DNA of 64,000 nucleotides, from assembly GCA_963920705.1 (NCBI GenBank), contig OY987237.1:5424601-5488600 (forward strand), read 5' to 3'. This document shows, one piece after another, positions 11,951 through 23,732 of this stretch (within the stretch, counting starts at the first letter, position 1; each line of letters opens with the position of its first letter). Below the pieces are notes generated by a model, which made no database searches, was not told the origin of the DNA, and was given only the letters and a program-made list of their open reading frames with translations. The position numbers and the translations under genes are program-made. The stretch comes from Odiellus spinosus (taxonomy: Eukaryota > Arthropoda > Arachnida > Opiliones > Phalangiidae).

Positions 11951-13243
11951 AAGGGGTTTAATTTTTCAAGGGGTTTAATTTTTCAAGGGGTTTAATTTTT
12001 CAAGGGGTTTAATTTTTCAAGGGGTTTAATTTTTCAAGGGCTTTAATTTTTCAAGGGGTTTAATTTTTCAAGGGGTTTAATTTTTCAAGGGGTTTAATTT
12101 TTCAAGGGGTTTAATTTTTCAAGGGGTTTAATTTTTCAAGGGGTTTAATTTTTCAAGGGGTTTAATTTTTCAAGGGGTTTAATTTTTCAAGGGGTTTAAT
12201 TTTTCAAGGGGTTTAATTTTTCAAGGGGTTTAATTTTTCAAGGGGTTTAATTTTTCAAGGGGTTTAATTTTTCAAGGGGTTTAATTTTTCAAGGGGTTTA
12301 ATTTTTCAAGGGGTTTAATTTTTCAAGGGGTGTAATTTTTCAAGGGGTGTAATTTTTCAAGGGGTGTAATTTTTCAAGGGGTGTAATTTTTCAAGGGGTG
12401 TAATTTTTCAAGGGGTGTAATTTTTCAAGGGGTGTAATTTTTCAAGGGGTGAAATCTTTCAAGGGGTGTAATTTTTCAAGGGGTGTAATTTTTCAAGGGG
12501 TGTAATTTTTCAAGGGGTGTAATTTTTCAAGGGGTGTAATTTTTCAAGGGGTGTAATTTTTCAAGGGGTGTAATTTTTCAAGGGGTGTAATTCTTCAAGG
12601 GGTGTACTTTTTCAAGGGGTGTACTTTTTCAAGGGGTGTAATTTTTCAAGGGGTGTAATTTTTCAAGGGGTGTAATTTTTCAAGGGGTGTAATTTTTCAA
12701 GGGGTGTAATTTTTCAAGGGGTGTAATTTTTCAAGGGGTGTAATTTTTCAAGGGGTGTAATTTTTCAAGGGGAGTAATTTTTCAAGGGGTGTAATTTTTC
12801 AAGGGGTGTTATTCTTCAAGGGGTGTTATTTTTCAAGGGGTGTTATTTTTCAAGGGGTGTTATTTTTCAAGGGGTGTTATTTTTCAAGGGGTGTTATTTT
12901 TCAAGGGGTGTTATTTTTCAAGGGGTGTAATTTTTCAAGGGGTGTAATTTTTCAAGGGGTGTTATTTTTCAAGGGGTGTTATTTTTCAAGGGGTGTAATT
13001 TTTCAAGGGGTGTAATTTTTCAAGGGGTGTAATTTTTCAAGGGGTGTAATTTTTCAAGGGGTGTAATTTTTCAAGGAGTGTAATTTTTCAAGGAGTGTAA
13101 TTTTTCAAGGGGTATAATTTTTCAAGGGGTGTAATGTTTCAATAGGTGTAATGTTTCAAGGGTTGTCATTTTCCAAGTAGTGTAATTTTTCAATGGGTTT
13201 AATTTTTCAAGGGGTGTAAGTTATCAACTGGTGTAATTTGCAC
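11951..13243 (+). repeat. 17-bp satellite, about 76 units
   Basis: The unit is AAGGGGTTTAATTTTTC at the left end. At about 12330 the consensus changes to AAGGGGTGTAATTTTTC and at about 12806-12930 to AAGGGGTGTTATTTTTC. Units become more divergent after about 13070 (AAGGAGTGTAA and others). The changes come in runs of neighbouring units, as expected from local amplification. It is the left-most block of the composite satellite. Confidence 0.97.
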
Positions 13244-13387
13244 CCCCCTTGTAAAAAAATTGAAAAAAATTGATTTTTTTACAACTGGTACCCCTTGAAA
13301 AAAAAATGGAAAACGAACGAAAAAAATTTCAACGAACGAAAAAAATTTCAACGAACGAAAAACAATTTCAACGAAACGAAAAAAATT
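13244..13387 (+). repeat. Junction segment plus four 19-bp units
   Basis: After a C-rich junction (GCACCCCCCTTGTAAAAAAA) there is an A/T-rich stretch with ACAACTGGTACCCCTTG, which resembles the palindromic junction at 26536-26551 on the far side. It is followed by about four units of CAACGAACGAAAAAAATTT (13311-13387). Confidence 0.8.
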
Positions 13388-13585
13388 TCAATTTTTTCCA
13401 TCTCAATTTTTTTCCATCTCAATTTTTTTCCATCTCAATTTTTTTCCACCTCAATTTTTTTCCACCTCAATTTTTTTCCACCTCAATTTTTTTCCACCTC
13501 AATTTTTTTCCACCTCAATTTTTTTCCACCTCAATGTTTTTCCACCTCAATTTTTTTCCACCTCAATTTTTTTCCACCTCAATTT
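13388..13585 (+). repeat. 16-bp satellite block
   Basis: About 12 units of CTCAATTTTTTTCCAC. The first units carry CCAT in place of CCAC. The block passes smoothly into the 15-bp block that follows, with which it shares CTCAATTTT. Confidence 0.95.
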
Positions 13586-13756
13586 TCCCAATCTCAATTT
13601 TCCCAATCTCAACTTTCCCAATCTCAATTTTCCCAATCTCAATTTTCCCAATCTCAATTTTCCCAATCTCAATTTTCCCAATCTCAATTTTCCCAATCTC
13701 AATTTTCCCAATCTCAATTTTCCCAATCTCAATTTTCCCAATCTCAATTTTATATC
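13586..13756 (+). repeat. 15-bp satellite block
   Basis: About 11 units of CCCAATCTCAATTTT, nearly invariant apart from one CAACTTT variant. Because 15 is a multiple of three, it yields short repeated peptides in translation; there is no sign of a gene. Confidence 0.95.
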
Positions 13757-14379
13757 CTTTTTTTTACAGGGGGTGTATTTATTATTTATTTTTTTTTACA
13801 GGGGGTGTATTTATTATTTTTTTTTTACGGGGGGTGTATTTATCAATTATTTTTTTTACAGGGGGTGTATTTATTATTTTTTTTTTTACAGGGGGTGTAT
13901 TTATTATTTTTTTTTACAGGAGGTGTATTTATTATTTATTTTTTTACATGGGGTGTATTTATAATCTTTTTTTTTACAGGGGTGTATTTATTATTTTTTT
14001 ACAGGGGGTGTATTTATTTTTTTTTTTTTTTTACAGGGGGTGTATTTATTATTTATTTTTTTACAGGGGGTGTATTTATTATTTATTTTTTTACAGGGGG
14101 TGTATTTTATTTTTTTACAGGCGGTGTATTTATTTTTTATTTTTTTTACAGGGGGTGTATTTATTATTTATTTTTTTACAGGGGGTGTATTTATTTTTTT
14201 TTGCGGGGGTGTATTTATCAATTATTTTTTTTACAGGGGGTGTATTTATCAATTATTTTTTTTACAGGGGGTGTATTTATCAATTATTTTTTTACAGGGG
14301 GTTTATTTATCAATTATTTTTTTTACAGGGGGTGTATTTATCAATTATTTTTTACAGGGGGTGTATTTATCAATTATTT
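13757..14379 (+). repeat. About 30-bp satellite block (ACAGGGGGTGTATTTAT)
   Basis: Units consist of TTTTTTACAGGGGGTGTATT followed by TATTATTTA or TATCAATTA. The T tract varies in length, so the period is about 25-33 bp. The ACAGGGGGTGTATTTAT core is the same as in the 32-bp block further right. Confidence 0.95.
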
Positions 14380-15236
14380 CAAAAAAGGGGCGGTTTATTT
14401 TCAAAAAAGGGGTGTTTCATTTTCAAAAAAGGGGTGTTTTATTTTCAAAAAAGGGGTGTTTTATTCTCAAAAAAGGGGTGTTTTATTTTCAAAAATTGGT
14501 GGTTCATTTACAAAAAAGGTGTTTTATTTTCAAAAAAAGGGGTCTTTTATTTTAAAAAAAGGGGTGTTTTATTTTCCAAAAAGAGGTGTTTTATTTTCAA
14601 AAAAGGTGTTTTATTTTCAAAAAAGGGATGTTTTATTTTCAAAAAAGGGGTGTTTTATATTCAAAAAAGGGGTGTTTTATTTTCAAAAAAGGGGTGTTTT
14701 ATTTTCAAAGAAGGGGTGTTTTATTTTCAAAAAAGGGGTGTTTTATTTTCAAAAAAGGGGTGTTTTATTTTCAAAAAAGGGGTGTTTTATTTTCAAAAAA
14801 GGGGTGTTTTATTTTCAAAAAAGGGGTGTTTTATTTTCAAAAAAGGGGTGTTTTATTTTCAAAAAAAGGGTGTTTTATTTTCAATAAAGGGGTGTTTTAT
14901 TTTCAATAAAGGGGTGTTTTATTTTCAATAAAGGGGTGTTTTATTTTCAAAAAAGGGGTGTTTTATTTTCAAAAAAGGGGTGTTTTATTTTCAAAAAAGG
15001 GGTGTTTTATTTTCAAAAAAGGGGTGTTTTATTTTCAAAAAAGGGGTGTTTTATTTTCAAAAAAGGGGTGTTTTATTTTCAAAAAAGGGGTGTTTTATTT
15101 TCAAAAAAAGGAGTGTTTTATTTTCAAAAAAGGAGTGTTTTATTTTCAAAAAAGGGGTGTTTTATTTTCAAAAAAGGGGTGTTTTATTTTCAAAAAAGGG
15201 GTGTTTTATTTTCAAAAAAGGGGTGTTTTATTTTCA
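14380..15236 (+). repeat. 22-bp satellite block
   Basis: About 39 units made of GGGGTGTTTTATTTTC plus AAAAAA. Single-base changes (AAGGAGTG, TCAATAAAGG) are shared by neighbouring units. It carries the same GGGGTGT core as the adjacent blocks. Confidence 0.95.
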
Positions 15237-15350
15237 AAGGGTGTTTTATTTTCAAAGGGTGTTTTATTTTCAAAGGGTGTTTTATTTTCAAAGGGTGTTT
15301 TATTTTCAAAGGGTGTTTTATTTTCAAAGGGTGTTTTATTTTCAAAGGGT
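15237..15350 (+). repeat. 18-bp satellite block
   Basis: Six to seven units of AAAGGGTGTTTTATTTTC. This is the preceding 22-bp unit shortened by four bases, and it was probably produced by one deletion and then amplified. Confidence 0.93.
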
Positions 15351-15664
15351 GTTTTTATTATTTATTATTTACAGGGGGTGTATTTATTATTTATTTTTTA
15401 CAGGGGGTGTATTTATTATTTATTTTTTTTTACAGGGGGTGTATTTATTATTTATTTTTTTACAGGGGGTGTACTTATTATTTATTTTTTTACAGGGTGT
15501 ATTTATTTATTTTTTTTTTACAGGGGGTGTATTTATTATTTTTTTACAGGGGGTGTATTTATTATTTCTTTTTTTTACTGGGGGTGTATTTATTATTTAT
15601 TTTTTTTACAGGGGGTTATTTATTTATTTTTTTTACAGGGGGTGTATTTATTATTTTTTTTTTC
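15351..15664 (+). repeat. Second block of about 30-bp units
   Basis: This is the same ACAGGGGGTGTATTTATTAT plus T-tract unit seen at 13757-14379, so the two ~30-bp blocks enclose the 22- and 18-bp blocks. Confidence 0.93.
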
Positions 15665-16623
15665 AGGGGGTGTATTTATCGGTCGGTCGTTTTTACAGGG
15701 GGTGTATTTATCGGTCGGTCGTTTTTACAGGGGGTGTATTTATCGGTCGGTCGTTTTTACAGGGGGTGTATTTATCGGTCGGTCGTTTTTACAGGGGGTG
15801 TATTTATCGGTCGGTCGTTTTTACAGGGGGTGAATTTAACGATCGGTCGTTTTTACAGGGGGTGTATTTATCGGTCGGTCGTTTTTACAGGGGGTGTATT
15901 TATCGGTCGGTCGTTTTTACAGGGGGTGTATTTATCGATCGGTCGTTTTTACAGGGGGTGTATTTATCGATCGGTCGTTTTTACAGGGGGTGTATTTATC
16001 GATCGGTCGTTTTTACAGGGGGTATATTTATCGATCGGTCGTTTTTACAGGGGGTGTATTTATCGGTCGGTCGTTTTTACAGGGGGTGTACTTATCGGTC
16101 GGTCGTTTTTACAGGGGGTGTATTTATCGGTCGGTCGTTTTTACAGGGGGTGTATTTATCGGTCGGTCGTTTTTACAGGGGGTGTATTTATCGGTCGGTC
16201 GTTTTTACAGGGGGTGTATTTATCGGTCGGTCGTTTTTACAGGGGGTGTATTTATCGGTCGGTCGTTTTTACAGGGGGTGTGTTTATCGGTCGGTCGTTT
16301 TTACAGGGGGTGTATTTATCGGTCGGTCGTTTTTACAAGGGGTGTATTTATCGGTCGGTCGTTTTTACTGCGGGTGTATTTATCGGTCGGTCGTTTTTAC
16401 AGGGGGTGTATTTATCGATAGGTCGTTTTTACAGGGGGTGTATTTATCGATATGTCGTTTTTACAGGGGGTGTATTTATCGATCGGTCGTTTTTACAGGG
16501 GGTGTATTTATCGATTGGTCGTTTTTACACGGGGTGTATTTATCGTTCGGTCATTTTTACAGGGGGTGTATTTATCGATCGGTCGTTTTTACAGGGGGTG
16601 TATTTATCGATCGGTCGTTTTTA
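15665..16623 (+). repeat. 32-bp satellite, left arm, about 30 units
   Basis: Each unit is ACAGGGGGTGTATTTATC followed by GGTCGGTCGTTTTT or GATCGGTCGTTTTT. The GGTCGGTCG form dominates the outer part and GATCGGTCG the units nearest the inversion point. Because 32 is not a multiple of three and the unit has no stop in any frame in this orientation, all three frames stay open for hundreds of codons; these frames are not genes. Confidence 0.97.
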
Positions 16624-16702
16624 CAGGGGGTGTAAAAACGACCGATCGATAAATACACCCCCTGTAAAAACGACCGATCGATAAATACACCCCCTGTAAA
16701 AA
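16554..16702. repeat. Inversion centre of the 32-bp satellite (palindrome)
   Basis: The left arm 16554-16623 and the right arm 16633-16702 are perfect reverse complements over 70 bp, separated by the 9-base loop CAGGGGGTG (16624-16632). The first mismatch is the pair 16553/16703. Beyond it the arms still match as satellite, but the order of variant units differs on the two sides. Confidence 0.95.
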
Positions 16703-16707
16703 CGACC

Positions 16708-17963
16708 AATCGATAAATACACCCCCTGTAAAAACGACCGATCGATAAATACACCCCCTGCAAAAACGACCGATCGATAAATACACCCCCTGTAAAAACG
16801 ACCGACCGATAAATACATCCCCTGTAAAAACGACCGATCGATAAAAACACCCCCTGTAAAAACGACCGATCGATAAATACACCCCCTGTAAAAACGACCG
16901 ACCGATAAATACACCCCCTGTAAAAACGACCGACCGATAAATACACCCCCTGTAAAAACGACCGACCGATAAATACACCCCCTGTAAAAACGACCGACCG
17001 ATAAATACACCCCCTGTAAATACGACCGACCGATAAATACACCCCCTGTAAAACGACCGACCGATAAATACACCCCCTGTAAAAACGACCGACCGATAAA
17101 TACACCCCCTGTAAAAACGACCGACCGATAAATAAACCCCATGTAAAAACGATCGACCGATAAATAAACCCCATGTAAAAACGATCGACCGATAAATACA
17201 CCCCCTGTAAAAACGACCGACCGATAAATACACCCCCTGTAAAAACGACTGACCGATAAATACACCCCCTGTAAAAACGACCGATCGATAAATAAACCCC
17301 CTGTAAAAACGACCGATCGATAAATACACCCCCTGTAAAAACGACCGATCGATAAAAACACCCCCTGTAAAAACGACCGATCGATAAATACACCCCCTGT
17401 AAAAACGACCAATCGATAAATACACCCCCTGTAAAAACGACCGATCGATAAATACACCCCCTGCAAAAACGACCGATCGATAAATACACCCCCTGTAAAA
17501 ACGACCGACCGATAAATACACCCCCTGTAAAAACGACCGATCGATAAAAACACCCCCTGTAAAAACGACCGATCGATAAATACACCCCCTGTAAAAACGA
17601 CCGACCGATAAATACACCCCCTGTAAAAACGACCGACCGATAAATACACCCCCTGTAAAAACGACCGACCGATAAATACACCCCCTGTAAAAACGACCGA
17701 CCGATAAATACACCCCCTGTAAATACGACCGACCGATAAATACACCCCCTGTAAAACGACCGACCGATAAATACACCCCCTGTAAAAACGACCGACCGAT
17801 AAATACACCCCCTGTAAAAACGACCGACCGATAAATAAACCCCATGTAAAAACGATCGACCGATAAATAAACCCCATGTAAAAACGATCGACCGATAAAT
17901 ACACCCCCTGTAAAAACGACCGACCGATAAATACACCCCCTGTAAAAACGACTGACCGATAAA
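16708..17963 (-). repeat. Two copies of a 703-bp higher-order repeat
   Basis: Several rare variants recur exactly 703 bp apart: GACCAATCG (16708 and 17411), CTGCAAAAAC (16761 and 17464), two AAACCCCATG units (17131 and 17834) and CGACTGACC (17250 and 17953). This is 22 satellite units minus one base, because of a TGTAAAACG single-base deletion carried by both copies. Confidence 0.9.
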
Positions 17964-20900
17964 TACACCCCCTGTAAAAACGACCGACCGATAAATACAC
18001 CCCCTGTAAAAACGACCGATCGATAAATACACCCCCTGTAAAAACTACCGATCGATAAATACACCCCCTGTAAAAACGACCGATCGATAAATACACCCCC
18101 TGTAAAAACGACCGATCGATAAATACACCCCCTGTAAAACGACCGAACGATAAATACACCCCCTGTAAAAACGACCGATCGATAAATACACCACCTGTAA
18201 AAACGACCGATCGATAAATACACCCCCTGTAAAAACGACCGATCGATAAATACACCCCCTGTAAAAACGACCGATGATAAATACACCCCCTGTAAAAACG
18301 ACCGATCGATAAATACACCCCCTGTAAAAACGACCGATCGATAAATACACCCCCTGTAAAAACGACCGATCGATAAATACACCCCCTGTAAAAACGACCG
18401 ATCGATAAATACACCCCCTGTAAAAACGACCGATCGATAAATACACCCCCTGTAAAAACGACCGATCGATAAATACACCCCCTGTAAAAACGACCGATCG
18501 ATAAATACACCCCCTGTAAAAACGACCGATCGATAAATACACCCCCTGTAAAAACGACCGATCGATAAATACACCCCCTGTAAAAACGACCGATCGATAA
18601 ATACACCCCCTGTAAAAACGACCGATCGATAAATACACCCCCTGTAAAAACGACCGATCGATAAATACACCCCTGTAAAAACGACCGATCGATAAATACA
18701 CCCCCTGTAAAAACGACCGAACGATAAATACACCCCCTGTAAAAACGACCGATCGATAAATACACCCCCTGTAAAAACGACCGATCGATAAATACACCCC
18801 CTGTAAAAACGACCGATCGATAAATACACCCCACTGTAAAAACGACCGATCGATAAATACACCTCCTGTAAAAACGACCGATCGATAAATACACCCCCTG
18901 TAAAAACCGACCGATCGATAAATACACCCCACTGTAAAAAACGACCGATCGATAAATACACCCCCTGTAAAAACGACCGATCGATAAATACACCCCCTGT
19001 AAAAACGACCGATCGATAAATACACCCCCTGTAAAAACGACCGATCGATAAATACACCCCCTGTAAAAACGACCGATCGATAAATACACCCCCTGTAAAA
19101 ACGACCGATCGATAAATACACCCCCTGTAAAAACGACCGATCGATAAATACACCCCCTGTAAAAACGACCGATCGATAAATACACCCCCTGTAAAAACGA
19201 CCGATCGATAAATACACCCCTGTAAAAACGACCGATCGATAAATACACCCCCTGTAAAAACGACCGATCGATAAATACACCCCCTGTAAAAACGACCGAT
19301 CGATAAATACACCCCCTGTAAAAACGACCGATCGATAAATACACCCCCTGTAAAAACGACCGATCGATAAATACACCCCACTGTAAAAACGACCGATCGA
19401 TAAATACACCCCCTGTAAAAACGACCGATCGATAAATACACCCCCTGTAAAAACCGACCGATCGATAAATACACCCCACTGTAAAAACGACCGATCGATA
19501 AATACACCCCCTGTAAAAACGACCGATCGATAAATACACCCCCTGTAAAAACGACCGATCGATAAATACACCCCCTGTAAAAACGACCGATCGATAAATA
19601 CACCCCCTGTAAAAACGACCGATCGATAAATACACCCCCTGTAAAAACGACCGATCGATAAATACACCCCCTGTAAAAACGACCGATCGATAAATACACC
19701 CCCTGTAAAAACGACCGATCGATAAATACACCCCCTGTAAAAACGACCGATCGATAAATACACCCCCTGTAAAAACGACCGATCGATAAATACACCCCCT
19801 GTAAAAACGACCGATCGATAAATACACCCCCTGTAAAAACGACCGATCGATAAATACACCCCCTGTAAAAACGACCGAACGATAAATACACCCCCTGTAA
19901 AAACGACCGATCGATAAATACACCCCCTGTAAAAACGACCGATCGATAAATACACCCCCTGTAAAAACGACCGATCGATAGATACACCCCCTGTAAAAAC
20001 GACCGATCGATAAATACACCCCCTGTAAAAACGACCGATCGATAAATACACCCCCTGTAAAAACGACCGATCGATAAATACACCCCCTGTAAAAACGACC
20101 GATCGATAAATACACCCCCTGTAAAAACGACCGATCGATAAATACACCCCCTGTAAAAACGACCGATCGATAAATACACCCCCTGTAAAAACGACCGATC
20201 GATAAATACACCCCCTGTAAAAACGACCGATCGATAAATACACCCCCTGTAAAAACGACCGATCGATAAATACACCCCTGTAAAAACGACCGATCGATAA
20301 ATACACCCCTGTAAAAACGACCGATCGATAAATACACCCCCCTGAAAAACGACCGAACGATAAATACACCCCCTGTAAAAACAACCGATCGATAAATACA
20401 CCCCCTGTAAAAACGACCGATCGATAAATACACCCCCTGTAAAAACGACCGATCGATAAATACACCCCCTGTAAAAACGACCGATCGATAAATACACCCC
20501 CTGTAAAAACGACCGATCGATAAATACACCCCCTGTAAAAACGACCGAACGATAAATACACCCCCTGTAAAAACGACCGATCGATAAATACACCCCCTGT
20601 AAAAACGACCGAACGATAAATACACCCCCTGTAAAAACGACCGATCGATAAATACACCCCCTGTAAAAACGACCGATCGATAAATACACCCCCTGTAAAA
20701 ACGACCGATCGATAAATACACCCCCTGTAAAAACGACCGATCGATAAATACACCCCCTGTAAAAACGACCGATCGATAAATACACCCCCTGTAAAAACGA
20801 CCGATCGATAAATACACCCCTGTAAAAACGACCGATCGATAAATACACCCCCTGAAAAAACGACCGATCGATAAATACACCCCCTGTAAAAACGACCGAT

Positions 20901-22681
20901 CGATAAATACACCCCCTGTAAAAACGACCGATCGATAAATACACCCCCTGTAAAAACGACCGATCGATAAATACACCCCTGTAAAAACGACCGATCGATA
21001 AATACACCCCCTGTAAAAACGACCGATCGATAAATACACCCCACTGTAAAAACGACCGATCGATAAATACACCTCCTGTAAAAACGACCGATCGATAAAT
21101 ACACCCCCTGTAAAAACGACCGATCGATAAATACACCCCACTGTAAAAACGACCGATCGATAAATACACCCCCTGTAAAAACGACCGATCGATAAATACA
21201 CCCCCTGTAAAAACAACCGATCGATAAATACACCACCTGTAAAAACGACCCATCGATAAATACACCCCCTGTAAAAACGACCGATCGATAAATACACCCC
21301 AGTAAAAACGACCGATCGATAAATACACCCCACTGTAAAAACGACCGATCGATAAATACACCCCCTGTAAAAACGACCGATCGATAAATACACCCCCTGT
21401 AAAAACGACCGATCGATAAATACACCCCCTGTAAAAACGACCGATCGATAAATACACCCCCTGTAAAAACGACCGATCGATAAATACACCCCCTGTAAAA
21501 ACGACCGATCGATAAATTCACCCCCTGTAAAAACGACCGATCGATAAATACACCCCCTGTAAAAACGACCGATCGATAAATACACCCCCTGTAAAAACGA
21601 CCGATCGATAAATACTCCCCCTGTAAAAACGACCGATCGATAAATACACCCCTGTAAAAACGACCGATCGATAAATACACCCCTGTAAAAACGACCGATC
21701 GATAAATACACCCCACTGTAAAAACGACCGATCGATAAATACACCCCCTGTAAAAACGACCGATCGATAAATACACCCCCTGTAAAAACGACCGATCGAT
21801 AAATACACCCCACTGTAAAAACGACCGATCGATAAATACACCCCCTGTAAAAACGACCGATCGATAAATACACCCCCTGTAAAAACGACCGATCGATAAA
21901 TACACCCCCTTTAAAAACGACCGATCGATAAATACACCCCCTTTAAAAACGACCGATCGATAAATACACCCCCTTTAAAAACGACCGATCGATAAATACA
22001 CCACCTGTAAAAACTACCGATCGATAAATACACCCCCTGTAAAAACGACCGATCGATAAATACACCCCCTGTAAAAACGACCGATCGATAAATACACCCC
22101 ACTGTAAAAACGACCGATCGATAAATACACCCTCTGTAAAAATGACCGATCGATAAATACACCCCCTGTAAAAACGACCGATCGATAAATACACCCCCTG
22201 TAAAAACGACCGAACGATAAATACACCCCCTGTAAAAACGACCGAACGATAAATACACCCCCTGTAAAAACGACCGATCGATAAATACACCCCCTGTAAA
22301 AACGACCGATCGATAAATACACCCCCTGTAAAAACGACCGATCGATAGATACACCCCCTGTAAAAACGACCGATCGATAAATACACCCCCTGTAAAAACG
22401 ACCGATCGATAAATACACCCCCTGTAAAAACGACCGATCGATAAATACACCCCCTGTAAAAACGACCGATCGATAAATACACCCCCTGTAAAAACGACCG
22501 ATCGATAAATACTCCCCCTGTAAAAACGACCGATCGATAAATACACCCCTGTAAAAACGACCGATCGATAAATACACCCCCTGTAAAAACGACCGATCGA
22601 TAAATACACCCCCTGTAAAAACGACCGATCGATAAATACACCCCCTGTAAAAACGACCGATCGATAAATACACCCCCTGTA

Positions 22682-22736
22682 AACTAGTAAATTTTTTAGA
22701 GAGTATCGTAATCACTCTCTAAAAAATTTACTAGTT
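22682..22736. repeat. Hairpin insert in the 32-bp array, copy 1
   Basis: A perfect 23-bp inverted repeat (arm AACTAGTAAATTTTTTAGAG plus AGT) has a 9-base loop ATCGTAATC. A unique 36-bp tail follows to about 22772, and then the satellite resumes with CCCCCTGT. The sequence is unrelated to the satellite units around it. Confidence 0.93.
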
Positions 22737-23677
22737 AAATAATTCCGTGGCCACTATGTTTAATATTTATGACCCCCTGTAAAAACGACCGATCGATAAA
22801 TACACCCCCTGTAAAAACGACCGATCGATAAATACACCCCCTGAAAAAACGACCGATCGATAAATACACCCCCTGTAAAAACGACCGATCGATAAATACA
22901 CCCCCTGTAAAAACGACCGATCGATAAATACTCCCCCTGTAAAAACGACCGATCGATAAATACACCCCTGTAAAAACGACCGATCGATAAATACACCCCC
23001 TGTAAAAACGACCGATCGATAAATACACCCCACTGTAAAAACGACCGATCGATAAATACACCTCCTGTAAAAACGACCGATCGATAAATACACCCCCTGT
23101 AAAAACGACCGATCGATAAATACACCCCACTGTAAAAACGACCGATCGATAAATACACCCCCTGTAAAAACGACCGATCGATAAATACACCCCCTGTAAA
23201 AACGACCAATCGATAAATACACCCCCTTTAAAAACGACCGATCGATAAATACACCCCCTTTAAAAACGACCGATCGATAAATACACCCCCTTTAAAAACG
23301 ACCGATCGATAAATACACCCCCTGTAAAAACTACCGATCGATAAATACACCCCCTGTAAAAACGACCGATCGATAAATACACCCCCTGTAAAAACGACCG
23401 ATCGATAAATACACCCCCTGTAAAAACGACCGATCGATAAATACACCCCCTGTAAAAACGACCGATCGATAAATACACCCCCTGTAAAAACGACCGATCG
23501 ATAAATACTCCCCCTGTAAAAACGACCGATCGATAAATACACCCCTGTAAAAACGACCGATCGATAAATACACCCCCTGTAAAAACGACCGATCGATAAA
23601 TACACCCCCTGTAAAAACGACCGATCGATAAATACACCCCCTGTAAAAACGACCGATCGATAAATACACCCCCTGTA

Positions 23678-23732
23678 AACTAGTAAATTTTTTAGAGAGT
23701 ATCGTAATCACTCTCTAAAAAATTTACTAGTT
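23678..23732. repeat. Hairpin insert in the 32-bp array, copy 2
   Basis: An identical copy of the hairpin and its tail, exactly 996 bp to the right. It was most probably carried by a higher-order duplication of the surrounding satellite and not inserted independently, because the flanking units also match. Confidence 0.93.

Noticed and set aside
13270-16684. Plus-strand open frames of 530 to 582 codons
   Set aside because: They run across several unrelated satellite blocks (15, 16, 22, 30 and 32 bp) and overlap each other in different frames, which real genes would not do.
16554-16702. Inversion centre as a simple fold-back read artefact
   Set aside because: Beyond 70 bp the order of variant units differs on the two sides, and the arms have very different lengths. 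An assembly problem is still possible but not of the simplest kind.
16572-21905. Minus-strand open frames of 486 to 1750 codons
   Set aside because: They consist wholly of the 32-bp satellite, which lacks stops in all three frames, and have no unique N- or C-terminal part.
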